A program made the translations under genes and the position numbers. The notes beneath the pieces are model-generated. The model did no database searches. It was not told the DNA's origin and was given only the letters and a program-made list of their open reading frames with translations. A DNA stretch of 64,000 nucleotides, taken from NCBI RefSeq assembly GCF_003014475.1, contig NZ_PYGJ01000012.1, forward strand, positions 1 to 64,000, given 5' to 3'. The first letter of the stretch is position 1. Every line of letters starts with the position of its first letter. The DNA comes from Shimia abyssi. GTDB lineage: Bacteria > Pseudomonadota > Alphaproteobacteria > Rhodobacterales > Rhodobacteraceae. Of this stretch, positions 51,233 through 60,972 are shown piece by piece.

Positions 51233-51328
51233 AGTTTACCATGGTCAATTAAATTCGACCTGTGCGCAAGTGGACAATTACGCTTTGAGGTTGACACGAC
51301 ATTTGCGTGGGCAGAGGTATTGCAAGCA

Positions 51329-51931
51329 ATGACTTTTGGACTGCCATATGTGCCTGCGGGGCAAGTTGTCGGGTTGCTGGGCGGTTCATTTGACCCGCCA
51401 CATACCGGGCACGTTCAGATCACGAAGGAGGCGTTAAAGCGTTTCGGGCTTGATCGCGTGTGGTGGCTGGTGTCACCGGGAAATCCACTCAAGAACAATG
51501 GGCCTGCGCCTTTAGGGCTTAGGATGGATGCCGCACGGGCGCTGATGACACATCCCAAGGTCACAGTCTCTGATTTTGAAGTTCAGGCGGGCACGAAGTA
51601 TACGGCTGAGACGATACGTTTGTTGCAATCCAGATATCCCAAAGTCCGGTTTGTTTGGTTGATGGGTGCTGACAACCTTGCTCAATTTCATCAGTGGAAA
51701 GATTGGCAAGAGATCATGGAGCGTGTTCCAGTTGGCGTTTTGGCGCGTCCGGGCGATAGGCTTGGTGCGCGGCAGGCCAAAGCCGCGCGAATGTATGCAT
51801 CCGATAGAATTCGGTCTGAAGCGAGTAGAGGCTTAGCGCTGTGTGACGCACCCGCATGGTGTTTTTTGAATATTCCTATGACGGCCGAAAGTTCCAGTCG
51901 CATCAGAGAGAGCGGACATTGGACAGTGTGA
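51329..51931 (+). CDS. nadD: Nicotinate-nucleotide adenylyltransferase NadD
   Basis: This protein of about 200 residues has the nucleotidyltransferase loop [20 protein letters not shown] (about 18-37) with the T/HxGH motif. [17 protein letters not shown] (near 112) and the C-terminal [14 protein letters not shown] (ISSTxIR-like) are NadD blocks. It makes NaAD from NaMN and ATP in NAD synthesis. ATG at 51329 is preferred over TTG at 51320. Confidence 0.93.
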   Translation: MTFGLPYVPAGQVVGLLGGSFDPPHTGHVQITKEALKRFGLDRVWWLVSPGNPLKNNGPAPLGLRMDAARALMTHPKVTVSDFEVQAGTKYTAETIRLLQSRYPKVRFVWLMGADNLAQFHQWKDWQEIMERVPVGVLARPGDRLGARQAKAARMYASDRIRSEASRGLALCDAPAWCFLNIPMTAESSSRIRESGHWTV

Positions 51932-52107
51932 ACAGAGTTCGCGATGCATGTTTCGCCTATCTGGTTTGAGCATAACGCCACCGAGCGTAATCAGTTGCAT
52001 TTTCGTGGCGACCTCTGCGCCATGAGAGTGGTTAACACGCTGGCAAAGCTGTTTAAAACATGTTCTGATATGCTCAGTAAATAGTTCAGCAGGGGTGCTG
52101 TCAGGCC

Positions 52108-53598
52108 ATGAAGAACCCATTTTCAAGAAGGCAATTCTTGGCAGGTTTGCTCGCGAGTACGGCGTTGCCTGCTTTGGCGAACCCGCCGTCTGTATCGCTT
52201 CGCCCTGTTTTGCGGCCAAAATCAATCGCAGTTAAGGCTGCCCCCAGCATAGACTCGGTGCTACAGGAAGCTGGTTTAAGTGGGCGTGTGAGCTTTGCTG
52301 TCGCGAATGCGGCAACAGGAGAAATCCTTGAACAGCATGGCGGTGCCACGGGTCAACCTCCGGCCAGTGTGACCAAAGCTCTTACTGCGCTTTATGCGCT
52401 CGAATACCTTGGGCCTTCACACAGTTTTCAAACGCAATTGATCGCCGTCGGCAATGTGTCGGGGGGTGTTTTAGACGGAGACTTGGTGTTGCGGGGCGGT
52501 GGCGATCCAACGCTTGATACAAACGGTCTTGCAGATTTGGCTCGTATGTTGAGAGACGCGGGAATTCGCGAAGTCAAAGGGCGTTTTACCGTTTGGGGCG
52601 GGGCGTTGCCACATGTCGAGCAGATTGACGACAAACAACCCGCGCCAGCGGGGTATAACCCGTCGATTTCGGGATTGTCGCTGAATTTCAATCGTGTCCA
52701 TTTCGAATGGAAAAAGGGCGCGAACGGTTACGCCGTTTCCATGGACGCACGCTCAAACAAGTATCGACCCGAAGTGTCTGTCGCTAAAATGAAAATCGCT
52801 AACCGCAATTTGCCTGTTTATACATATCAGCAGGTCAATGGCACCGATCGCTGGACGGTCGCGCGGTCTGCGCTTGGGCAGGGTGGCGCAAGGTGGCTGC
52901 CGGTTCGGCAACCGGAAAAATACGCTGGTGAAGTTTTTCGGGGTTTGGCGAGGGCGTTCGGGATTGTTCTGAAAGAGCCAAAGGTTACGCAGAGTGCACC
53001 GCGAGGTTCGGTTCTGGCATCGATTAAGAGCCCGCCGTTGATCAACATCCTGCAAGGAATGTTGAAGTATTCAACCAATATCACCGCTGAAATGGTCGGG
53101 ATGGCGGCAAGTCAGGCACGGGGCGTTGCCATTTCGGATCTGCGCAGTTCGGCACAGGGTATGAACGCCTGGGCAGCGGAAACGTTGAACATGCAGAGCG
53201 CCAGATTGGTTGATCATTCGGGACTAGGAGAGGCGTCGCGGATGCGTGTCGATGAACTGGTCAAGGTTTTGAGTCTAAGCAATCGGCAAGCTGCGTTAAA
53301 GCCGATCATGAAGGAGATCGCGTTACGTGATCGTACCGGTAAGGTCGACAAGGCTCATCCCCTGAAAGTGCGCGCAAAAACGGGTACCTTGCACTTTGTT
53401 AGTGCGCTTGCGGGTTATGTCGACGCCCCCGGCGGAGCGGAGATGACCTTTGCGATCTTGACCGCAGACCTTGATGCACGAAAACGCCTGATTGGCCCGG
53501 ATCGGGAAAGGCCAAAGGGTGCACGCACGTGGAACCGTAGATCGAAGACACTTCAGCAGTCACTTTTAGAGCGTTGGGGAAGCATCTATGGCTCTTGA
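52108..53598 (+). CDS. dacB: PBP4-type D-alanyl-D-alanine carboxypeptidase/endopeptidase
   Basis: This 496-residue protein carries a twin-Arg-like signal (FSRRQFLAGLLASTALPALA). Peptidase S13 motifs are present: SxxK in PPASVTKALTALYALEY (near 89), SxN in GMLKYSTNITAEMVGM (near 315) and KTG in KVRAKTGTLHFVSALAGY (near 423). A long insert between SxxK and SxN (about 100-300) is typical of PBP4. It trims peptidoglycan peptides in the periplasm. Its final bases overlap the start of the next gene. Confidence 0.92.
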   Translation: MKNPFSRRQFLAGLLASTALPALANPPSVSLRPVLRPKSIAVKAAPSIDSVLQEAGLSGRVSFAVANAATGEILEQHGGATGQPPASVTKALTALYALEYLGPSHSFQTQLIAVGNVSGGVLDGDLVLRGGGDPTLDTNGLADLARMLRDAGIREVKGRFTVWGGALPHVEQIDDKQPAPAGYNPSISGLSLNFNRVHFEWKKGANGYAVSMDARSNKYRPEVSVAKMKIANRNLPVYTYQQVNGTDRWTVARSALGQGGARWLPVRQPEKYAGEVFRGLARAFGIVLKEPKVTQSAPRGSVLASIKSPPLINILQGMLKYSTNITAEMVGMAASQARGVAISDLRSSAQGMNAWAAETLNMQSARLVDHSGLGEASRMRVDELVKVLSLSNRQAALKPIMKEIALRDRTGKVDKAHPLKVRAKTGTLHFVSALAGYVDAPGGAEMTFAILTADLDARKRLIGPDRERPKGARTWNRRSKTLQQSLLERWGSIYGS

Positions 53599-54634
53599 GC
53601 CCAAGAGCCGGGGTGATCGATTTTCGACCTGGGGGCTCTTGTGGGGCGGCGTTGTCGCTATTTGGATCTGCGCAATTGGTGCAGAGTTTCTCGTTCAGAG
53701 CGCATGGCACACGCACCCTCTGGAAACGCCATCGGATACCGTGATTTTGCTCACCATGGATGGGGTGCGCATGCATGAGATGTTCGAAGGGTTGGACCCG
53801 GACCTCGCCAAGTCAAAAGGCGAGCAAACGTTAATGCCCTTTTTTACGAAGGAAATGGTTCCTCTGGGTGCGTTTTTGGGCGCGCGGGATTTCGGCAGTC
53901 GGTTTGAGTTGGGGCATCCGATTGGCATCAGTATGCCGTCGTACCATTCGATATTCACCGGGCGTTTTACATGGTGTTTCCGAAACGAGTGCGGTCCTGT
54001 TTGGGGGCAGACACTCTTGTCGCGCGTGATTGACACGTTTGGGCAAGGTGCGTTGGCGTTCTTTTCAACTTATGGGGACCTTTGCCCGGCTTTTTCCGTT
54101 CCGAATGATGTAACACAAATTTGTTTGGGCCGCTCCAACAACGTTGTTGAAAATTTCTCTGAAACGTTTGGATACAGACTTGGCGACAAGGATGCTGCGG
54201 TATTTTCTGTCGCGTATGTCCACGTCAAAGAAGCGAACCGCAAACTTATTTACGTTGGGCTTGAGGAGACGGACATAGCTGGGCATCTGGACCAGTATGA
54301 TGACTACACGCGTATTTTGCGGGAATATGATCAGTATCTTCAATTTTTGGTCGCCGAGATTGATCGCCAGATTGCGACAGGGCGACGGGTGACGCTGATC
54401 GTGACAACGGATCACGCGCGTGGAAGTGGGGAAAACTGGGGCCAGCACCGATGGAGCATTAAAGGCACTGGCGACCTGTGGCTAGCTGCCTATGGCAGCG
54501 GCATTCGCCCGGTTGGGTTCGACGTCACTGGACCAAACCGGTCGCTTTATGATGTCCGCGCGACCATTGAATACCTGCTTGGTCTCGATGTTGCGCGCGC
54601 GGATGTCATGAGCGAAATTCTAGAAATTCCCTGA
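53588..54634 (+). CDS. Alkaline phosphatase-superfamily metalloenzyme
   Basis: This 348-residue protein has an N-terminal membrane anchor (WGLLWGGVVAIWICAIGAEF). The metal and nucleophile site is probably in VILLTMDGVRMHEMFEG and IGISMPSYHSIFTGR, where Ser in MPSYHS takes the position of the nucleophile. Later metal ligands occur in LEETDIAGHLDQYDDY and LIVTTDHARGSGENWGQHRW. Members are phosphodiesterases, sulfatases or phosphoglycerate mutase-like. Substrate unknown. Overlap with dacB suggests an envelope role. Confidence 0.78.
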   Translation: MALEPKSRGDRFSTWGLLWGGVVAIWICAIGAEFLVQSAWHTHPLETPSDTVILLTMDGVRMHEMFEGLDPDLAKSKGEQTLMPFFTKEMVPLGAFLGARDFGSRFELGHPIGISMPSYHSIFTGRFTWCFRNECGPVWGQTLLSRVIDTFGQGALAFFSTYGDLCPAFSVPNDVTQICLGRSNNVVENFSETFGYRLGDKDAAVFSVAYVHVKEANRKLIYVGLEETDIAGHLDQYDDYTRILREYDQYLQFLVAEIDRQIATGRRVTLIVTTDHARGSGENWGQHRWSIKGTGDLWLAAYGSGIRPVGFDVTGPNRSLYDVRATIEYLLGLDVARADVMSEILEIP

Positions 54635-54649
54635 CCCAAGTGGAAAGTG

Positions 54650-55072
54650 TCAGGAGATGTGGCGCGCGCGGGCCCCGCGCTCAATCCCGGCGGCGTGTAG
54701 CCTGTCGATTGTTAGCTCGTACCGGATTTCTTCAAGAAGGCGCAGCTCTGGTTCCGCCAAAGACCCATCCGCAGCCGCCACGTCACATGCGAGCGCATAA
54801 GCGGTTTCAAAGAAGCGTTCAGGCAGATTGTCACGGACCAAACCAAATAAGGCCGCCAGCCCGTCTTCCTGCTCGAAGAGATCGAAGACGATTTGGCTCA
54901 CGATTTTCATGCGATCAATGTCATATTCAGCAAAAACCGGCAGATGGTTCACAGCGGACTGGATTTTGACCAACTCGGCTGTTCGTATATTCTCGTCACT
55001 TGCAGAGACGGCGACCATTACGGCGACCAGGCAATCTTGCGGGGTGAGCGGAGTAAGTATGTCTTGGGACAA
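54650..55072 (-). CDS. TerB-like (tellurite resistance family) protein
   Basis: The C-terminal part is a TerB-like helical domain: LTPLTPQDCLVAVMVAVSAS, then DENIRTAELVKIQSAVNHLP, LACDVAAADGSLAEPELRLL and ending RGARARHIS. The frame stays open far upstream and would overlap the oppositely oriented lysS gene. I propose TTG at 55072, which has GAGGAA five bases before it and gives the usual length (about 140 residues). The DxN-DG and E-L motifs match metal-binding TerB folds. Function in this organism is unknown. Confidence 0.7.
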   Translation of the reverse strand: MSQDILTPLTPQDCLVAVMVAVSASDENIRTAELVKIQSAVNHLPVFAEYDIDRMKIVSQIVFDLFEQEDGLAALFGLVRDNLPERFFETAYALACDVAAADGSLAEPELRLLEEIRYELTIDRLHAAGIERGARARHIS

Positions 55073-55203
55073 ATATCGTTCCTCGCGATAACGGCGTTGC
55101 AGTGCAGAATATTGACTGGCACCGTCAGGAGCAATAGGTAGCGGCGCATTGCCCTGTACATTGTCGTATGGGGAGCGAAACACCGCCTGAACCGGAGAAG
55201 AAA

Positions 55204-56790
55204 ATGTCTGAACTGCGCGAAGCAGCCCTCGTATCGAAAGCATGGCCCTTTGAAGAAGCGCGCCGGGTGCTGAAACGGTACAAGGACAAGGCTCCGGAAA
55301 AGGGGTATGTTCTGTTTGAAACGGGTTATGGGCCATCGGGTTTACCGCATATTGGCACCTTCGGAGAGGTCGCGCGCACAACAATGGTGCGTCGCGCATT
55401 TGAAGCAATCTCTGACATTCCGACCAAGTTAATCTGTTTCTCCGATGACCTTGACGGCATGCGTAAAGTGCCCGGCAATGTCCCTAATCCCGATGCGTTG
55501 CAGACGTATCTCCAGATGCCGCTCACATCAGTTCCGGATCCGTTTGGTGAATACCCAAGTTTTGGTGAATACAACAACGCGATGTTGCGCCGGTTTCTGG
55601 ACACGTTTGGATTTGATTACGAGTTCTACTCGGCGCGCGACTTTTATCGGTCCGGTCAGTTTGACGAAATCCTAAAGCGGGCCGTTGATCGGTATGACGA
55701 TGTCATGGCCATAATGCTCAAAAGCTTGCGTGAGGAACGGCAGAAATCCTATTCGATTTTCTTACCGATCCATCCGGAAACTGGGCGTGTTTTGTATGTA
55801 CCCATGAAGAAGGTTTGCAAAGAAACCTACACTGTGACCTTCGATGACGAAGACGGCAAGGAGTGGACTCTTCCCGTTACGGGCGGGAATGTGAAGCTTC
55901 AATGGAAGCCTGACTTTGGCGCGCGCTGGGCCGCCTTGGATGTGGATTTTGAGATGTATGGCAAAGAACACGCCACCAACGAAAAGATCTATGACGCGAT
56001 TTGTCGTAAGTTGGGTGGACGCCAGCCAAACCATTTCTCTTACGAGTTGTTTCTCGATGAAAATGGTCAAAAGATCTCCAAGTCTTCGGGCAATGGTGTG
56101 TCGATCGATCAGTGGCTGACATATGCCTCCGCCGAGAGCTTGGCCTATTTCATGTACCAAAAACCCAAAACGGCCAAGCGTATGCATTTTGATGTCATTC
56201 CAAAGGCTGTCGACGAATACCATCAACAATTGCGCGCCTATCATGGGCAAGACATCAAGGCGCAGTTGAACAATCCTGTTTGGCATATCCATGGCGGCGA
56301 CGTGCCTGAGAGCAACTTAGTTGTGCCTTTCGCAATGCTATTAAATTTGGCGTCCGTGGCCGGCGCCGAGGAGAAAGATCAGCTTTGGGGCTTCATTCAG
56401 CGGTACGCGCCAGAGACCAGCGCCGCGACGCATCCGGACATGGATGATGCGGCCGGGTTTGCCGTGCGGTACTTCAATGATTTTGTGAAGCCATCCAAGG
56501 TTTACCGCGCACCCACAGAGGATGAGCGTGCGGCGCTTGAAGAACTTCGTGATAAGCTCAAGGCATGGGATGGCGGTTTGGATGCTGAGGCATTGCAATC
56601 GCTGGTGTTCTCGGTTGGGCGGGACCGCTTTGACCCGATGAGAGACTGGTTCAAGGCCCTTTACGAGGTTTTGCTTGGTGCATCACAAGGGCCTCGGTTT
56701 GGTGGCTTCATTGCGCTTTACGGTGTAGCGGAAACAGTCGATCTGATCGAAGCCGGTCTGGCTGGTGAGCTTACACAGGCTGGTTCCTGA
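55204..56790 (+). CDS. lysS: Class I lysyl-tRNA synthetase
   Basis: This protein of about 528 residues is the class I (archaeal-type) enzyme, which most alphaproteobacteria use instead of the class II form. The HIGH-like motif is [18 protein letters not shown] (near 40) and the KMSKS-like motif is [14 protein letters not shown] (near 287). It charges tRNA(Lys). ATG at 55204 has GGAGAAG immediately upstream. Transcription ends at a clear terminator at 56810. Confidence 0.95.
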   Translation: MSELREAALVSKAWPFEEARRVLKRYKDKAPEKGYVLFETGYGPSGLPHIGTFGEVARTTMVRRAFEAISDIPTKLICFSDDLDGMRKVPGNVPNPDALQTYLQMPLTSVPDPFGEYPSFGEYNNAMLRRFLDTFGFDYEFYSARDFYRSGQFDEILKRAVDRYDDVMAIMLKSLREERQKSYSIFLPIHPETGRVLYVPMKKVCKETYTVTFDDEDGKEWTLPVTGGNVKLQWKPDFGARWAALDVDFEMYGKEHATNEKIYDAICRKLGGRQPNHFSYELFLDENGQKISKSSGNGVSIDQWLTYASAESLAYFMYQKPKTAKRMHFDVIPKAVDEYHQQLRAYHGQDIKAQLNNPVWHIHGGDVPESNLVVPFAMLLNLASVAGAEEKDQLWGFIQRYAPETSAATHPDMDDAAGFAVRYFNDFVKPSKVYRAPTEDERAALEELRDKLKAWDGGLDAEALQSLVFSVGRDRFDPMRDWFKALYEVLLGASQGPRFGGFIALYGVAETVDLIEAGLAGELTQAGS

Positions 56791-56809
56791 ACACCTGCCT
56801 GCTGACCAT

Positions 56810-56840
56810 GGTTGGCGTCCTGCTCAGGCGCCAACCTTTT
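56810..56840 (+). terminator. Intrinsic terminator after lysS
   Basis: GGTTGGCG and CGCCAACC make a perfect 8-base stem around an 11-base loop, followed by TTTT. It lies 20 bases after the lysS stop and before the DUF4864 gene. Confidence 0.85.
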
Positions 56841-56888
56841 GATCCGCTGAGCCGACCCTTGCGTAACCACAGCGTGGAGGGTTTCGTT

Positions 56889-57287
56889 ATGAAGAATTTT
56901 ATGGCCATCATGTTTGCCGTTTGCCTGGGGTTTCCAGGAGCAGCGCAAGAACAACACATTGAAGATGTGATCCGCCAGCAAATGCAGGCATTTCAGCGCG
57001 ACGATTTTGACGGCGCATTTGATTTTGCTTCGGATGGCATTCAGCAATTTTTCCAAACCCCGGATAATTTTGGAAACATGGTGCGTCGCGGCTATCCGAT
57101 GGTCTATCGGCCCGATAACGTTCAGTTTTTGGAGTTGCGAGAGGTGGCGGGCAACCTCTGGCAGAAAATTATTGTAACTGACGCCACCGGAGTCGTGCAT
57201 TTCTTGGACTATCAGATGCTCGAAACGTCAGAAGGATGGCGTATCGGTGCAGTGCGATTGCTTGAAGCACTAGAGGTAGGTGTTTGA
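56889..57287 (+). CDS. Secreted DUF4864-type protein
   Basis: This protein of about 132 residues has a signal peptide (MKNFMAIMFAVCLGFPGAAQ) and a small domain. It contains DVIRQQMQAFQRDDFDGAFD (about 27-46), FDFASDGIQQFFQTPDNFG and a C-terminal GWRIGAVRLLEALEVGV. This is the pattern of DUF4864. Start ATG at 56889 has GGAGGG nearby; an earlier in-frame start would run through the lysS terminator. Its function is unknown; it is probably periplasmic. Confidence 0.8.
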   Translation: MKNFMAIMFAVCLGFPGAAQEQHIEDVIRQQMQAFQRDDFDGAFDFASDGIQQFFQTPDNFGNMVRRGYPMVYRPDNVQFLELREVAGNLWQKIIVTDATGVVHFLDYQMLETSEGWRIGAVRLLEALEVGV

Positions 57288-57488
57288 AAGCAACGCTTAA
57301 AGTGTTGATTTTGATAAATTATTTACAGCACAGGTGCACTTTGAGAATACGACCGTAACGTTCCCATAATCCCATTGAAAGAGCCTTTTTGATATCCCGT
57401 GTCCGTTCCGGTGACGCGCATCGGAGCATAAATCTTGCAGTCTATGAGCCGGCACTTGGGTATGGCCCGAGGTGCGGAAAGGGATTTG

Positions 57489-59771
57489 ATGAACAAGGCG
57501 ATTACCGATGGTGTGCTGTTTATGCCACCCAATTTTGCGAACGGTCTGGACGTATGGTCCAGCGGCGACGGTACTCCGGGGTCTGACACATACGAAAACG
57601 CTGTAAATGCGGCTTTTGTTCCTGCTGACCAAGATTTTGGCGGCTGTCTTGAAGTGCTTAAAACCAGCAGCACGCAGAAACTGCGCTATATGGGCGAAAC
57701 GCCTATCTTGCCCGGTTGCTATCTGCGCATTACGGCACGGGTCAAAGCCATCAGCGGTAACCTTCCTGCGGTTCGAATCGCCGGTTGGGCTGGGAATGGC
57801 AGCAATGGGCATGTCTCAGGTCTCACAGAAGTTGGCCCTTCGACAACTCTTCAGAGCTACGGCGAAGTAGTCGAAGTTTCGGCAATTGTGGGATCGGGAG
57901 ACCGCAATGGCGTCGATATGGTTTGGGGCGACGCACCCGTCTATGGCCATTTCGGGCTTGACCTGACTGGTTCCAACGGCGGGGTTGTGCGGATTGATGA
58001 CATCCAGATTGAGGATATCACTAGCGTCTTTCACCGGGATATAATGAACTGGGTCGACGTAAAAGATTATGGAGCCAAAGGAGACGGCAGTTCGGACGAT
58101 GCGGATGCATTTGAAGCAGCAAATGCGGCGGCAAACGGGCGTAAAGTGCTTGTTTCCGAGGGGACTTTTTTCCTTGGTCGCAGTGTAACATTTGCCACGC
58201 CGGTGGAATTTGAAGGTACGGTCACAATGAATGCGGCGAGTATTTTCTCGTTGACCAAGAACTTCGATCTTCCGACTTACATTGACGCGTTCGGCAATGA
58301 AGAGCTGGCCTTCAAGAAGGCCTTCCAGTCTTTACTCAACAATTCAGACCATGAAGGTCTGGATCTTGGTGGGCGTCGCATTACGGTTACCGAGCCGATC
58401 GATATGCAGGCGATCGTGCCAAAACGGTCCGAATTTGCTCAACAACGCCATATTTATAACGGGCAGTTTTACGTAACGGGCGACAGTGCGTGGGATTCTG
58501 ACATCGTAACCAGCCAAGCATCATATTCTCCCAGTGAAGGCCGCACGCTGAGCAATGTCTCTAACGTTGCGAACATTCAGGTTGGCTCGCTGGTCACAGG
58601 GAATGGCGTAGGCCGAGAAATCTATGTGCGATCCAAGAATGTCGCAACTCAGGAAGTGACACTGACAAAGCCGCTTTATGACGCACAAGGGACGCAGAAT
58701 TATACATTCACGCGGTTCAAATACCTGCTTGATTTTAGTGGCTTCTCGTGGCTTTCCCAAATGTCGATTTCAAATATTGAGTTTCTCTGCAATGAGCGTG
58801 CTAGTGGTATCTTGCTTTCGCCCTCTGGCGTGATTTTTCGTATCCGGGATTGTTCAATCACACGCCCCGGTATGCGTGGCATTACGTCTCCGGGCGAAGG
58901 GTGTCAGGGGATGTTTGTGGATCGCTGCCAATTCATTACACGTGAAGGTGGGGTGCGTGCCCAGGATCGCGAGACAATTGCCATCAATACAAACGCAAAT
59001 GACGTCAAGGTGCGGAATAATCGCTCAAGCCAATTCCGTCACTTTGCCGTAATTGGTGGTGCCAACGCAACTGTAACGGGCAACCACTTTTTCCAAGGTG
59101 ACGCTGAGAACGACGGAGTTCGCACAGCCGGGATCGTCTTGTCCCAAGGATACACTTCCACAACGATTGATGGGAACTACATAGACAACTGTTCGATCGA
59201 ATGGACCAACGAATATGACTCCGATCCCGATTTTTCGGGCGGATTTTCGTTTGGTGCGCTCTCTGTGACTGACAACGTTTTCTTTTCAGGCGATGTCGCA
59301 CCCTGGTTTGCCTATGTGGTGATCAAGCCCTATGGACGCGATCATTTCATCACCGGGATGAACGTGACCGGGAACAAATTCCGCACGATCCACGGATCCA
59401 TTGACCGGGCCGAGAGGGTGGATACCAGTTTCGCCGATCTGGATATGGCCAAAGGCAAGAATGTTCTGTTTACAGGAAATACATTCCACAACATTGAAAA
59501 GGCGGCCTCTAATCCGCTGAGAGTAGAACATGATCAGAACAGTGTCAGTTCGAGCTGGAGTGTGGACAGTGACGGGAAACTTCCCTTCGGCGGGCGGTGT
59601 CGATCCGTTGAATCGGTGGTGGCGACGTCAGCGTTGAAAAACTCAAACAATGTTACGGTTTACACCGCTCCATATGTCAGCTTGCAACAGGGCTCGGCAG
59701 GGGATCGGGCGGTATTGAATTGGGAAACGGCGTTGCGCGGCGATGTAACCGTTGTGATGCGAATGGACTAG
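57489..59771 (+). CDS. Large beta-helix (pectate lyase/tailspike-like) protein
   Basis: This protein of about 760 residues has an N-terminal carbohydrate-binding-like region (about 1-170, with FANGLDVWSSGDGTPGSDTY) and a junction VDVKDYGAKGDGSSDDADAF. That junction is the start of GH28-related right-handed beta-helix domains. Repeating turns follow (DVKVRNNRSSQFRHFAVIGG, NATVTGNHFFQGD, TTIDGNYIDNCSIEW). No signal peptide is visible. Such proteins occur in phage tails and on bacterial surfaces and may cleave polysaccharide. ATG at 57489 has AAAGGGA five bases before it; starts at 57435 and 57462 are possible. The sugar and location are unknown. Confidence 0.75.
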   Translation: MNKAITDGVLFMPPNFANGLDVWSSGDGTPGSDTYENAVNAAFVPADQDFGGCLEVLKTSSTQKLRYMGETPILPGCYLRITARVKAISGNLPAVRIAGWAGNGSNGHVSGLTEVGPSTTLQSYGEVVEVSAIVGSGDRNGVDMVWGDAPVYGHFGLDLTGSNGGVVRIDDIQIEDITSVFHRDIMNWVDVKDYGAKGDGSSDDADAFEAANAAANGRKVLVSEGTFFLGRSVTFATPVEFEGTVTMNAASIFSLTKNFDLPTYIDAFGNEELAFKKAFQSLLNNSDHEGLDLGGRRITVTEPIDMQAIVPKRSEFAQQRHIYNGQFYVTGDSAWDSDIVTSQASYSPSEGRTLSNVSNVANIQVGSLVTGNGVGREIYVRSKNVATQEVTLTKPLYDAQGTQNYTFTRFKYLLDFSGFSWLSQMSISNIEFLCNERASGILLSPSGVIFRIRDCSITRPGMRGITSPGEGCQGMFVDRCQFITREGGVRAQDRETIAINTNANDVKVRNNRSSQFRHFAVIGGANATVTGNHFFQGDAENDGVRTAGIVLSQGYTSTTIDGNYIDNCSIEWTNEYDSDPDFSGGFSFGALSVTDNVFFSGDVAPWFAYVVIKPYGRDHFITGMNVTGNKFRTIHGSIDRAERVDTSFADLDMAKGKNVLFTGNTFHNIEKAASNPLRVEHDQNSVSSSWSVDSDGKLPFGGRCRSVESVVATSALKNSNNVTVYTAPYVSLQQGSAGDRAVLNWETALRGDVTVVMRMD

Positions 59772-59777
59772 AAGCAA

Positions 59778-59811
59778 TTGTATGGGCGGCTATTTGCAGC
59801 CGCCCAAACAA
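59778..59811. terminator. Bidirectional terminator hairpin
   Basis: GGGCGGCT and AGCCGCCC form a perfect stem around ATTTGC, extended by TTGT/ACAA with an A/T flank. It sits between the convergent beta-helix and EamA genes. Confidence 0.85.
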
Positions 59812-59812
59812 T

Positions 59813-60715
59813 CTAGTTGTCTTGACGGGATCTCGATTCCCGCCACACAAGAATGATAGCGGCCCCGATGATCAATGACGCCCCGAGCCATGAAATTAAA
59901 TCTGGTAGCACAGAGAACACCAGCGCGTCATATAAAGCTGCAAAGGCTAGGGTCGTGTAGAAAAAGGGTGCGACAAAGCTGGCTTCTGCGCGCAACATTG
60001 CGTTAACAAAACACGCTTGCGCAGCCGCCATCAAGACACCCACACCCGCAAGCGCGAGCCATTGTGCAGGGGTCGGGGATGCCCAAACAAAGAATACAGC
60101 AACTGATGATATCGTGAGGCCAATTGCATTGTTCACCAACAATATCTGAAAAGGCTTCTCGCGACGTGCGAGCAATTTGATGAAAATCAGCTCGCCACCC
60201 AGGCAAAGAGCTGCGGCAAGTGCAAGGACAGCGCCAAGTTCGATCGCTCCACTTCCCGGTCGGACGAGGATCAATGCGCCAGCGAATGCAACGGCGGCAG
60301 AGCCCCATCTCCAAATGCCAATGCGTTCCCCGAGAAACGGAATAGCCAGCAACATACCGACAACTGGGTTCAAAAAGCTGATCGCGGTGGCATCGGACAG
60401 CGGTATAAAGGCGGCTGCTGCAAACATTAGCGTGACGCCACCCCATCCCAAAGTAGATCGCCCCAAGTGCAATCCTAACGCGGGCTTTGTGAACTTTGGG
60501 CGCATAATCATGGCAACCAGCGAGATTGCCATGAACGCAAACAAAAAACGGCCATGACTGATTTGCAAAGGGTTGAGTGCGGGGCCAAGCGTGTTTGTCC
60601 CCAATGCTTTGGCAAGTAAGGTTGTCCCGGCGGCAAAGGCGGATGCAGCTAAGGTTAAAGTGGCGGCAAGCGCAGGCTGATTTTGGCCTTGTTCGCCATT
60701 TGATGCTTCAGTCAT
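59813..60715 (-). CDS. EamA/DMT-family transporter
   Basis: This 300-residue protein has ten hydrophobic segments arranged as two EamA repeats. Examples are LNPLQISHGRFLFAFMAISL in the first repeat and LPDLISWLGASLIIGAAIIL at the end of the second. These drug/metabolite transporters export small solutes such as amino acids. The substrate is unknown. It is convergent with the beta-helix gene and divergent from argD. Confidence 0.88.
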   Translation of the reverse strand: MTEASNGEQGQNQPALAATLTLAASAFAAGTTLLAKALGTNTLGPALNPLQISHGRFLFAFMAISLVAMIMRPKFTKPALGLHLGRSTLGWGGVTLMFAAAAFIPLSDATAISFLNPVVGMLLAIPFLGERIGIWRWGSAAVAFAGALILVRPGSGAIELGAVLALAAALCLGGELIFIKLLARREKPFQILLVNNAIGLTISSVAVFFVWASPTPAQWLALAGVGVLMAAAQACFVNAMLRAEASFVAPFFYTTLAFAALYDALVFSVLPDLISWLGASLIIGAAIILVWRESRSRQDN

Positions 60716-60972
60716 GTCTTCTCTATGATGCGGCGTGTCAAAGGAGACAAGCCGAAGCGCGTTTTTTTCTCTTCCCTTTTACGCTGCCCACGCGTAAAGG
60801 GATCACATGATCCAAAGCGCACATATCTTGATTTTGCGACGCCGACGCTAAACAGCGCCTTCGGCTTTTGATCTATTGCGGCAAAATTTGACGCAGCCTT
60901 TTCCATAGTCATTGACGAATTGACCCCAAGTGTTGCAGTCACTGGGTTCTACAAAACAAAAGGATGATCCTG

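Noticed and set aside
60800-60813. Palindrome GGATCACATGATCC upstream of argD
   Set aside because: A single short palindrome with no second copy or matching regulator in the window; too little to call an operator.
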